A stretch of 64,000 nucleotides of DNA, from contig NZ_QGDO01000008.1 in assembly GCF_003149185.1 (NCBI RefSeq), positions 186,001 through 250,000 of the forward strand, written 5' to 3'. The stretch's first letter is position 1. Every line of letters starts with the position of its first letter. The notes below the pieces were generated by a model. The model did no database searches, had not been told where the DNA came from, and saw nothing but the letters and a program-made list of their open reading frames with translations. Source of the stretch: Sediminitomix flava (GTDB taxonomy: Bacteria; Bacteroidota; Bacteroidia; Cytophagales; Flammeovirgaceae). Positions 44,196 through 51,728 of this stretch are shown in pieces. The position numbers were made by a program, and so were the translations under genes.

Positions 44196-44837
44196 ATGAT
44201 TCGAGTTTTATTAGTAGAAGACCATCAGTTATTTGCTGAAGGTCTTAAATCCATGTTTAAAGTTCAAGATGGAATAGAAATAACACAGCATACCGTAAAT
44301 GGATATCAGGTGCCTTCTTTATTAGTAGAACATCCAATTGATATCATTCTTTTAGATATCGATATGCCGATAATCAATGGAGTTGAGGTGCTAAAACTTT
44401 TAAATGAGAAAGGAATAGATACTCCTGTTCTGATGCTCACAATGCATCAATCGATAAATCATATCAGAAAAGCACTCGAGAAAGGGGCTAATGGCTACAT
44501 CATGAAAGATGCTTCTAAACCCGAATTGGTCGAGGCAATTGAGAAGACAAGTCAAAAACAAAGTTACTTTCACCCACAAATCAGTGAACAAGTATTTGAC
44601 TACTTCAGAAACAAAAACAAAAGTACTGAGAGCTTGAATGGCCTCTCTGAAAGAGAAATTGAAATCATAGAATGCTTAACTGAAGGTTTAAATAGTCGAA
44701 TGATTGCAGAAAAACTTTTTATAAGTGAGCATACTGTGAGAACACATAGGAGAAATATAATGCACAAGCTCAATGTAAAATCAGCGACAGCACTTGTACG
44801 CTATGCCATCGAAAATGAGTTGGTTAATGGAAATTAA
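44196..44837 (+). CDS. NarL/LuxR-family response regulator
   Basis: 213 aa. The receiver has paired acidic residues VEDHQLF, the phospho-acceptor in IILLDIDMPIINGVEVL, Thr in MLTMHQS and Lys in MKDASKPEL. The C-terminal LuxR helix-turn-helix is LSEREIEIIECLTEGL ... IAEKLFISEHTVRTHRRNIM. Its start is 3 nt after the kinase gene, so this is a complete two-component pair. The palindrome-rich region at 40963-41326 upstream of this cluster is a natural candidate binding region (inference). Confidence 0.95.
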   Translation: MIRVLLVEDHQLFAEGLKSMFKVQDGIEITQHTVNGYQVPSLLVEHPIDIILLDIDMPIINGVEVLKLLNEKGIDTPVLMLTMHQSINHIRKALEKGANGYIMKDASKPELVEAIEKTSQKQSYFHPQISEQVFDYFRNKNKSTESLNGLSEREIEIIECLTEGLNSRMIAEKLFISEHTVRTHRRNIMHKLNVKSATALVRYAIENELVNGN

Positions 44838-45229
44838 ATTCTTCAAGCTTTTCAAAACTAGCTAAATTATAAACTACCTAATTTACCCCATTGTATATCT
44901 ATGATTCAACCTCATAAATACTCTTCAAAAAACTGACTCAACTTTTAGTATCTAATTAACTCTATTTCTTTCCTTATCATTTTAGACATCTATAAGCAGT
45001 TAAATACCAATCTGCTTCATTTCAGCGTGCGAAATCGTACAAGACTGTCTCTTTTTCGAATAGTATTTTTCAATTACCTCATATCCATAACAACCACTAA
45101 ACCTTAATTATCAATCAATTACAAATTGATGGCATAGCTTTGGCATTTTCCTTAAGCGTACTACAACAGTACAACTTAATTAAGATTCAGTGTTCAAATA
45201 ACTTATAAAGAAATTAACTATTACAAATT
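44838..45229. other. Intergenic region, nothing recognised
   Basis: 392 bp, AT-rich, between same-strand genes. I see no gene and no clear terminator hairpin. It presumably carries the promoter of the 45230 gene. Confidence 0.5.
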
Positions 45230-45643
45230 ATGAAAAAGATTACTACCCTTATCGCTCTTGTAACTCTAAGTGTCACTGCTTTTGCTTCAAATGATCTTTT
45301 CAATGAAAAAGAAAACAAATTTGAAAGCTTAAAAATAAAAGTAGCTTCAGCAAAAAGTTCAGATTGGAATACACCTTTTGAAGCTGCACAAATCTGTCTA
45401 AACAACCAAAAGAATATGTCTGATGCGTATGTTTGGGTGGAGCAATCAATTAAGGCTAAGGCTACCCCTCAAAACCTTGAGCTAAAAGGTGATTACTTGG
45501 CATTACATGGCTTGAATCAAATGGCTTTTGAGAACTACAAAAAAGCTTTGGAACTTAAAATTGCTTTAGGAAGTGAAGACTTCAAAGCACTACAGCAAAA
45601 AATTCAAACTTTAAAAAAAAAATTCTTTCAACTCAACAGTTGA
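45230..45643 (+). CDS. Periplasmic helical (TPR-like) small protein
   Basis: 137 aa with a signal peptide (MKKITTLIALVTLSVTAFAS). The remainder is helical with a TPR-like pair (NMSDAYVWVEQSIKAKATPQ, LKGDYLALHGLNQMAFENYKKALEL), similar to the helical C-terminus of DUF2911-type proteins but without their N-terminal domain. The last codons run through ten consecutive As (LKKKFFQLNS), and the stop lies in a perfect hairpin that serves the opposite strand. Function unknown. Confidence 0.75.
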   Translation: MKKITTLIALVTLSVTAFASNDLFNEKENKFESLKIKVASAKSSDWNTPFEAAQICLNNQKNMSDAYVWVEQSIKAKATPQNLELKGDYLALHGLNQMAFENYKKALELKIALGSEDFKALQQKIQTLKKKFFQLNS

Positions 45644-45649
45644 AAGAAT
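45622..45649 (-). terminator. Minus-strand terminator embedded in the end of a plus-strand gene
   Basis: Perfect 12-bp stem ATTCTTTCAACT/AGTTGAAAGAAT with loop CAAC (GTTG on the minus strand). Read on the minus strand it is followed by about nine Ts, the ideal intrinsic layout. It overlaps the last seven codons of the 45230-45643 gene and would stop transcripts from 45779-46246. Confidence 0.75.
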
Positions 45650-45673
45650 GTAGACGCATAAATGTATCAATAA

Positions 45674-45707
45674 AAAAGCTCCATACTTTAGTTAGTATGG
45701 AGCTTTT
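45674..45707. terminator. Bidirectional terminator between convergent genes
   Basis: Perfect 14-bp stem AAAAGCTCCATACT/AGTATGGAGCTTTT with a 6-nt loop; T-runs on both strands. Confidence 0.92.
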
Positions 45708-45778
45708 CACATTATAAAATACGATATATAAACGTTCGAGAAGTTGATAATAGATCAATACCACAAACTTCAACTATT

Positions 45779-46246
45779 CTACTCTTTATTTACTTCGTTT
45801 TGTTGTAATTTTTTAATCTTGACAATTGGCCCAGGACACAAAGCTTGATGACATGATATACAGTTCTTAATCAAATTATCATAAACCCCGATTAATTGAT
45901 CTGGTTCTGAAGATTTCAACTTTTTAATGTTTTGCAAATGAACATTTGCATATGCTTTGTAATCCATTGAAGCCACTTTTTCAGCTTGAGTTGCCTCAGC
46001 TGTTAGTATTTCATCATGCTTCAAACTGATCTTTATAGGTTCACCATTTGTAATTTGCTTTTTAACAAGTTCAGCTTCATCAAACATCGCCCTCATCAGT
46101 AGAGCTAATTCACTATCTCCATTAGGGTTAATACTTTGTTGCGTCTGATTTTTACTGTTTTTAGCTTCATTATTTTCATTTTGACAGGAAACTACCGTAA
46201 TAAAAATCAGAAGTGAGTATGTTAATAATTTTAGTTTAGCTATCAT
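45779..46246 (-). CDS. Lipoprotein c-type cytochrome (single CxxCH)
   Basis: 155 aa. Lipoprotein signal with lipobox VVSC (Cys about residue 21). The body is helical and a haem-c attachment motif C-I-S-C-H lies near the C-terminus (LIKNCISCHQALCPGP). A C-terminal CxxCH after a helical body is the layout of cytochrome c'-type four-helix bundles. It is probably membrane-anchored in the periplasm or envelope. There are no redox neighbours, so its partner is unknown. Confidence 0.8.
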   Translation of the reverse strand: MIAKLKLLTYSLLIFITVVSCQNENNEAKNSKNQTQQSINPNGDSELALLMRAMFDEAELVKKQITNGEPIKISLKHDEILTAEATQAEKVASMDYKAYANVHLQNIKKLKSSEPDQLIGVYDNLIKNCISCHQALCPGPIVKIKKLQQNEVNKE

Positions 46247-46590
46247 CTAGTTTTAGTTTTACTAATTACACAAAACGATCTATCTAAATGTAATAAATAG
46301 AATAAAATCATACTAATAAAATTGATCTTAATAAATTAAAGAGATAGATGATTTCACAACTATACCAGCTGTAATTAAAGATTTAGGGAGATAGAAGAAC
46401 TATGTCTAAACAGCATCTTTTAAAATTACGTAGCCATATTTTTCATATACGAAAGCCCATATCCACTTCAATGGGAAAGGGCTTCTTTCATATCTTCCGT
46501 ACATAATTACAGAAGCCTCTTTTTTAAAATAGCTTTAAAAAAGAGGCTTGGGAATAATACTGAGTTTTGGTTTTATCTAAAACGCTAACT
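46247..46590. other. Gene-free region with two strong hairpins
   Basis: A perfect 16-bp stem (46513-46528 with 46534-46549; AAGCCTCTTTTTTAAA and its complement, loop ATAGC) and a weaker one at 46452-46484 (AAGCCC...GGGCTT). They probably end transcription of the esterase gene on the minus strand. The first has its T-run inside the stem. No gene was seen. Confidence 0.65.
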
Positions 46591-48465
46591 TTAGAATAGC
46601 TCTAAACCTCCAATCTCAATAACACTTTCACCGTATACTGTAATCTCAGATTTTATAAAATCTTCTGCCTCTGCTTTATAGATATTATCTACATATTTTT
46701 GAGGGTTACGATCAATATAAGGGAACCAAGTGCTGTGGATCTGAATCATTACTTTATGACCTTTTTTGAAAGTATGATGAATATCCTGCAAAACAACATT
46801 TACATCAGTTACTTTATTTGGCTCGAAAGGCTTCGGTTTCTCAAAGCTATCTCGGAAACGACCTCTTAGTACCTCTGATCTTACTAATTGCTGATATCCT
46901 CCCATGATGATGTTTTCTGGGTTATGATCATAATTTGGATGATCTTGCGGATATACATCAATTACTTTTACCACAAAATCAGCATCAGTTCCAGTCATAG
47001 CAACTTTTAACTTAGCCAAAATCTCACCTGACAACAATAAATCTTCTTCCAAAACTTCTGTTTTAAAAGTCAATACATCTGGTCTGCGAGATGCATATCG
47101 TTGATCATCTGTCATGAAACGACGTGGTGTAAAAGTCACTCCTTCAGTTTGTGAAGTATAAGGCACAGGTTTCATTGGATCACTGATGTAAGAGAATTCA
47201 GCAGCTTTATCTGTTGGTTCGTTGATACTTAAGGTCTCATTACCTCCAAAATAAAATTTATAGTTCTTTGTACTTGCTGCTGGCCATTGATCATATGTAT
47301 CCCACTGTTTCTTACCTGTATCATAGACATATGCCTCAGGTAATTCTTCTATTGATTTACCTTTTAGATAATGTTCGAAGAAATTAGCTTCGATTTCTTT
47401 TTGAAAAAATGTTGAAATACTATCACCAAAGTAAATATGATTATGTACCGACTGTCCATCTTCTTTTGCCCAACGGCCATGATCCCAAGGCCCCATCACA
47501 ATGGTATTTTTTGCCTTAGGGTTATGTTTTTCAATGGTTTTATAAATATTCAAAGGCCCATACAAATCTTCTGCATCAAACCATCCGCCAACTGTTAGTA
47601 CAGCATGATCAATTCCTCTAAGGTGGGGAAGAATATTTCTCTTTTGCCAGAATTCATCGTAGTTAGGATGTTCAACGATATTGTTCCAGAAGAAATTACC
47701 TTGTAAATACTTTTCTGTCAAATTTTTCAGAGGCCCTTGAGCTAAGTGAAAGTCGTATCCGTCTGCACCTGCATCATTATAAAGCTTACGAATATGGTCT
47801 ACATACCAAGGCTTCTTTGTCAGACTATCTTTATGATAACCAAAAACAGCCAATGCACCTGTATAACTTTGCAGGTATGCTCCATTATGGTGAAAATCAT
47901 CAAAGAAGAAATCTGCAATAGGTGCTTGAGGTGAAGAAGCCACTAACGCAGGGTGAGCATCTGGAAGAGCAGCAGCCGTATAATGCCCTGGGTAAGAAAT
48001 CCCTTGCTGCCCAACTTTCCCGTTATTATTCGGAATATTATTAATCAACCACTCAATCGTATCCCAAGTATCAGAGCTTTGATCTATCTCCTTTTTATTC
48101 TTAGGATTGTTTCCCTTAATGTTCGGAGTCATATTCGTAAATACGCCTTCAGATTGATACCTTCCTCTTACATCTTGGAAAACAAAAATATACTTATCCT
48201 TCACCAAATAAGGAGATGGTTGACTTCTCAATTTGAAGTTATCTTGATTAGAGGCATTGTAACAAGTACGATGCATAATAAAAGGATACTCAGTTGATTG
48301 ATCTTTTGGGGTATAGACTAGCGTATACAATTTGATTCCATCACGCATTGGGATAAAATGTTCTGACTTATCATAATGCGTAGCCATATACGTTGAGTCT
48401 ACTTGCTGTGCCTTTACATACATTGAAATCAATGCGAGGCACCATACTAGAAATAATCGTTTCAT
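46591..48465 (-). CDS. Secreted CocE/NonD-family (S15-type) hydrolase
   Basis: 624 aa from the ATG at 48465, which gives a proper signal peptide (MKRLFLVWCLAL...VKAQ); an upstream in-frame start would add 16 residues. The alpha/beta-hydrolase core has FQDVRGRYQSEGVF, the nucleophile Ser in QQGISYPGHYTAAAL, GWFDAEDLYGPL (Asp) and GPWDHGRW (His), followed by a jelly-roll domain (from ~VPYTSQTEGVTFTPRR). The family includes cocaine esterase, alpha-amino-acid ester hydrolases, glutaryl acylases and X-Pro dipeptidyl peptidases. It is probably a periplasmic esterase or peptidase. The substrate is not visible, and the gene stands alone. Confidence 0.9.
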   Translation of the reverse strand: MKRLFLVWCLALISMYVKAQQVDSTYMATHYDKSEHFIPMRDGIKLYTLVYTPKDQSTEYPFIMHRTCYNASNQDNFKLRSQPSPYLVKDKYIFVFQDVRGRYQSEGVFTNMTPNIKGNNPKNKKEIDQSSDTWDTIEWLINNIPNNNGKVGQQGISYPGHYTAAALPDAHPALVASSPQAPIADFFFDDFHHNGAYLQSYTGALAVFGYHKDSLTKKPWYVDHIRKLYNDAGADGYDFHLAQGPLKNLTEKYLQGNFFWNNIVEHPNYDEFWQKRNILPHLRGIDHAVLTVGGWFDAEDLYGPLNIYKTIEKHNPKAKNTIVMGPWDHGRWAKEDGQSVHNHIYFGDSISTFFQKEIEANFFEHYLKGKSIEELPEAYVYDTGKKQWDTYDQWPAASTKNYKFYFGGNETLSINEPTDKAAEFSYISDPMKPVPYTSQTEGVTFTPRRFMTDDQRYASRRPDVLTFKTEVLEEDLLLSGEILAKLKVAMTGTDADFVVKVIDVYPQDHPNYDHNPENIIMGGYQQLVRSEVLRGRFRDSFEKPKPFEPNKVTDVNVVLQDIHHTFKKGHKVMIQIHSTWFPYIDRNPQKYVDNIYKAEAEDFIKSEITVYGESVIEIGGLELF

Positions 48466-49068
48466 TAATGAAAGTTTGTTGTAACTGAATTGATAAAAAA
48501 TATGAATAAGCAATATAGAAAAATTCAGTTAACACTTGTTGCAATTATTCGTGTTATGAAAATATTGTGATGATCATATGAAATAGAAAACGCATCTGTT
48601 TAAATCACATATGATCGAAATTAAACTATACAAGCGGTGTTTTTATATTGTCTTTTTTATGAAGTACTAGGACAATTGATTTTTAGATAAAAAAATACTG
48701 TTCTTTGAGTTACTCTAAGTACTCATACATGAAGAAATAAGGCGGGAACAGTTCTTCTGGCTCGATAAATCTGCTAAAATGTCGAGTCTTAAGACTCTTG
48801 CTTTCATAGATAAATCCTTAGATGCTGCACTACTCACTTCAATAACTCTTCGAATAGGTCTTTACTTTCTTCCTTTATAACACCACATTTTAGTGTTTCT
48901 TTCTTTCAGTACGAGGTAATCTAAAACAACAAAATCCACCCGATCATATCAAAATCCCAAAGTGGCTTATATTGTTTCATCCTCAATTCCTCAAGCTATG
49001 ATTATCTTTTCATTTTGGCACTATAAGTGCCTGATTCGAGTATACTCGGCTAAGCCAAGTACGAAAGA
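48466..49068. other. Gene-free region ending in clustered palindromes
   Basis: About 600 bp with no supported gene. Near its right end are three adjacent small palindromes: GGCACT-ATA-AGTGCC (49017-49031), CGAGTATACTCG (49037-49048, perfect) and GGCT-A-AGCC (49048-49056). They lie just downstream of the minus-strand gene at 49069. Confidence 0.5.
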
Positions 49069-49443
49069 TTAGTCTTTAATCATTCGAGGATGATCGGGGG
49101 AAAATCCAATAATGTTATGACTTTTGACAGACCAAACATTTCCACTATCTCTAAACATATGTAATTCTATATCAACAAAGGATGATAGGCTAGTCCTTAT
49201 CCTATAATTCCTTTTTAATTTTAAAATGGTCGTATCTTGAATAGAGCCCATTTCGTTTAAATTATCAATACGCTCCTTTCTAGGGAATCTTTTTCTAAGT
49301 TCACTATTATTATTAATATATTCTTTTGCCACACTATCTAAACTCAAATTGAATTCAAAATTATTTGACAATAAATAAAAAATCAAAGCAACAGTAATAA
49401 ATGCTGCCAAAGCCTTAAAAATTGATTTATAGATATGCTCCAT
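49069..49443 (-). CDS. Small membrane-anchored hypothetical protein
   Basis: 124 aa, not recognised. One N-terminal membrane helix (IFKALAAFITVALIFYLL) precedes a soluble domain of ~90 residues with a cystatin/NTF2-like mix (EYINNNSELRKRFPRKERI ... SFVDIELHMFRDSGNVWSV). Its ATG overlaps the stop of an orphan coding tail in a TAATG arrangement, which suggests it was the second gene of a translationally coupled pair. Confidence 0.65.
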   Translation of the reverse strand: MEHIYKSIFKALAAFITVALIFYLLSNNFEFNLSLDSVAKEYINNNSELRKRFPRKERIDNLNEMGSIQDTTILKLKRNYRIRTSLSSFVDIELHMFRDSGNVWSVKSHNIIGFSPDHPRMIKD

Positions 49444-49589
49444 TATCTTTTGTGTATTGTAAGTTGTACATCAGTTTGTATCTTAATTAAGACAGCAGAA
49501 GATGCTGAGCTTTTAACTAGAACTTTAGAGTAACCTGTTACAACATCATACTCCTTTTCACCATAAACACCTGGAGGAATGATTAGTTT
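49443..49589 (-). pseudogene. Orphan coding tail lacking a start
   Basis: Directly after the stop of the 49590-50165 gene, the same frame is open for 48 codons (KLIIPPGVYGEKEYDVVTGY ... VLIKIQTDVQLTIHKR) to a TAA that overlaps the next ATG as TAATG. Composition is protein-like, yet no ATG, GTG or TTG start precedes it. It is either the remnant of a small gene that lost its 5' end or a C-terminal extension cut off by a nonsense codon. Confidence 0.5.
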
Positions 49590-50165
49590 TTAGTCATTAC
49601 TCGGACATTGGAGGGGAATCTCAGAATACAACAACGAATCTAATTCACTGTAAATCATTTTATTCCAAATATTCTGTTCACTTGAAATAGCTCCATGTAA
49701 TGTTTCTTTATCATATTGTTTTTGTTTTATATCACGAGCTTCAAATAGTGTATATATTTGTTCTAAGTATCTATCTAATTCAGAAATTCTCTTCGTTCTT
49801 AAATCTTTGATAGACTTTTTAATTTTAAGTACATACAAATAAGTAATATCAAAATGAAGTCTTTCATGTTCTAGTAAAGAGTTATCAATATCTTGATCAC
49901 CAGTTAAGACTAAAAAGGATTCATTTGGTAAAAAAATAGCTTCAACTTCAAAATTTGGGTATAAGCTTCCATCATTGTATTTTTCAATTATAATTACTGA
50001 TGAACAACTGCCTTTATAATAAGAAATTGAATCAGGTTTACCCTTGAAGTCAGATATTTTTAACTTTAATTCTTCATTCCAATAGATTGAATCCTTTAAA
50101 CTTTGTCCATAAAGAATTGAGAAAAAACTGTAATAAAGAAAAATAAAAGATATTATTATTTTCAT
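49590..50165 (-). CDS. Secreted DUF922-like putative zinc protease
   Basis: 191 aa with a signal peptide (MKIIISFIFLYYSFFSILYG). The start of the mature part (IYWNEELKLKISDFKGKPDS) and an HExxH motif (LLEHERLHFDITYLYVLKI) match the layout of Bacteroidota DUF922 proteins, predicted secreted Zn-dependent proteases. The helical C-terminus (KRISELDRYLEQIYTLFEA) also fits. The third metal ligand is not evident. It sits in a run of small secreted orphan genes. The assignment is by motif resemblance. Confidence 0.65.
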   Translation of the reverse strand: MKIIISFIFLYYSFFSILYGQSLKDSIYWNEELKLKISDFKGKPDSISYYKGSCSSVIIIEKYNDGSLYPNFEVEAIFLPNESFLVLTGDQDIDNSLLEHERLHFDITYLYVLKIKKSIKDLRTKRISELDRYLEQIYTLFEARDIKQKQYDKETLHGAISSEQNIWNKMIYSELDSLLYSEIPLQCPSND

Positions 50166-51039
50166 TTTTAGTAGTTTAGTTAGGTATATTTAAGATCTCA
50201 AAAATAACAACTTTCTTATATTTTTTTGAACATATTAAAATACCAATTTGGTCAACATCTAATGATAACTGATTCGAATTAACACCTGTATGTAGTAATA
50301 ATCCTCTTACAGCTCTTGCTCTCCTTATCATCAAACTATAATAATTCATTCCATCCCTTCATGTATTTTCTCTACTATTCGTCCGTAAATGCTTTGCGGA
50401 TGCTTGCATGTGGCACATCCTGTGCCAAAACTTACACAAAAGTTAATACCTAAATAACTACTTTACTAAAAAAGAAACCACCCTATACTACTTGAGTATA
50501 AGGTGGTTCTGTCTTTTGCTTACTTTACTTTCTTGATTCTTGACAGTTATCGAGTAATTTCAATTTTTCATTCAATTTGATCTTTCACTGCGGGTATAAT
50601 CTATCATTTATTTTTATAGCATTCTTGACTGAGTCCGCCAATTTCCCTTGATGAAACACGAATGTTGCACTCGCACAAAAATTAACTCCCATTCAATATC
50701 CACCCCACAAATCAACCCAAGCTTCGCATGATGGGACAAGAATCCCACTTAAACGTATTAGCGGGGAGTTTGTCACAAAAGCGGTAGAGGGGTTGTCTGT
50801 GGGCTGACCGTTTTTTATGTGGCTTGATTTTCTGGGCGGACGCAGTCTTCGTTTCTTTGATCAAGCAAAGAAATGAAGACTTACATTTGAATAAGGAATA
50901 TAACCTCCACTGTGCATGAATTTATATGAATGGAAAATAAACCTATTTTCTTATGTCCTAGTACTTATCTTCCATTATTGAGTTTGACTACTCTTCGAGC
51001 ATCCGCAAAAAAATTATTGAGCAAATGATTAGCATTTTG
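50166..51039. other. Relic non-coding region with hairpins and inverted ends
   Basis: 874 bp with no intact gene. It holds an inverted repeat TTTGCGGATGCTtG (50393-50406) and CGAGCATCCGCAAA (50996-51009, one mismatch) enclosing ~600 bp, a GGCACA-tcc-TGTGCC hairpin near 50423, a terminator-like hairpin (50476-50508, AACCACC..TATACT) and a 15-bp hairpin at 50845-50880. GC content is locally higher around 50740-50860. The minus strand there has a ~60-codon stretch without ATG (ending ...FKWDSCPIMRSLG). It looks like decayed accessory DNA. Confidence 0.55.
50845..50880. repeat. Long hairpin in relic region
   Basis: GTCTTCGTTTCTTTG pairs with CAAAGAAATGAAGAC (15 bp, one G-T wobble) around the loop ATCAAG. 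No T-run follows. It resembles short dispersed hairpin elements of Bacteroidota accessory regions (inference). Confidence 0.6.
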
Positions 51040-51618
51040 TTATTCATCGAAAGTCGGGGGTAGTTGAACAAACAATTCCATTTTAATGGTTGAGTCTCTA
51101 TGATTCTCATTAAGCCATACTTCTTTAAGAATTATTTTATGTTTTAAATCATAATAAATAACCTTATCTGGCATAAATGTATTTACCCCTTCACTATAAT
51201 CAATTTTATAAATATATGTGCTATCACTCAAATAATCATATGTCCTGTATTTGTTAAGTTTTTCTAGACAGATTACAGTCCCCCTATAAGAACCTCTATG
51301 TGTAGAGAATTCATAGCTCTCACCTTTATTGACATTAGTGTTCAACGGAATTTCTTCTAATACGTCTCCACTAGTATAGACTGTATCTATTAAATTTATT
51401 GAGTTTATATCAAATTTATCTCCATCACAATAAGTAACTTTATAAGTGTAAATTGATACCTTTTCCCAGTATGCTGTTGTTGTATCCCTAGACCTATAAT
51501 ACTGAGTGTAAAAATTTATCAGGTCATTACCATTTTTATTAATACTATTACAACTACACAGTAATATAAAAAGTGACAAAATAATTTTATCCAATCTTTT
51601 GAATAATAACTTTCTCAT
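51040..51618 (-). CDS. Putative lipoprotein, unknown function
   Basis: 192 aa from the ATG at 51618; the longer frame would need a TTG start. Basic N-terminus and hydrophobic segment end in LLCSC, a plausible lipobox. The rest is beta-rich and polar with many Tyr/Asp (IYTYKVTYCDGDKFDINSI ... YDYLSDSTYIYKIDYSEG). Not recognised. It belongs to the run of small secreted orphan genes between 49 and 52 kb. Confidence 0.65.
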   Translation of the reverse strand: MRKLLFKRLDKIILSLFILLCSCNSINKNGNDLINFYTQYYRSRDTTTAYWEKVSIYTYKVTYCDGDKFDINSINLIDTVYTSGDVLEEIPLNTNVNKGESYEFSTHRGSYRGTVICLEKLNKYRTYDYLSDSTYIYKIDYSEGVNTFMPDKVIYYDLKHKIILKEVWLNENHRDSTIKMELFVQLPPTFDE

Positions 51619-51728
51619 ATATACCAAGCCATTTCATTACCCCAGAATCATTTTTATAAGTGAAGAAGCAAGATAAAAAGATACAATTTTGAGCCATTCT
51701 TTTAGCTTACTATTCTAGAATAGTAGAC

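Noticed and set aside
48727-48880. Plus-strand open stretch of about 50 codons (EEIRREQFFWLDKSAKM and onward)
   Set aside because: It has no proper start or neighbour support and no recognised family; it is short enough to occur by chance.
50640-50880. Minus-strand frame ending FKWDSCPIMRSLG as a gene
   Set aside because: It lacks a start codon and lies in a hairpin-rich relic region; it is more likely decayed or structured non-coding DNA.
49069-51618. Complete toxin-immunity locus
   Set aside because: The small secreted orphans resemble such regions, but no toxin, Rhs or delivery gene is present in the window.
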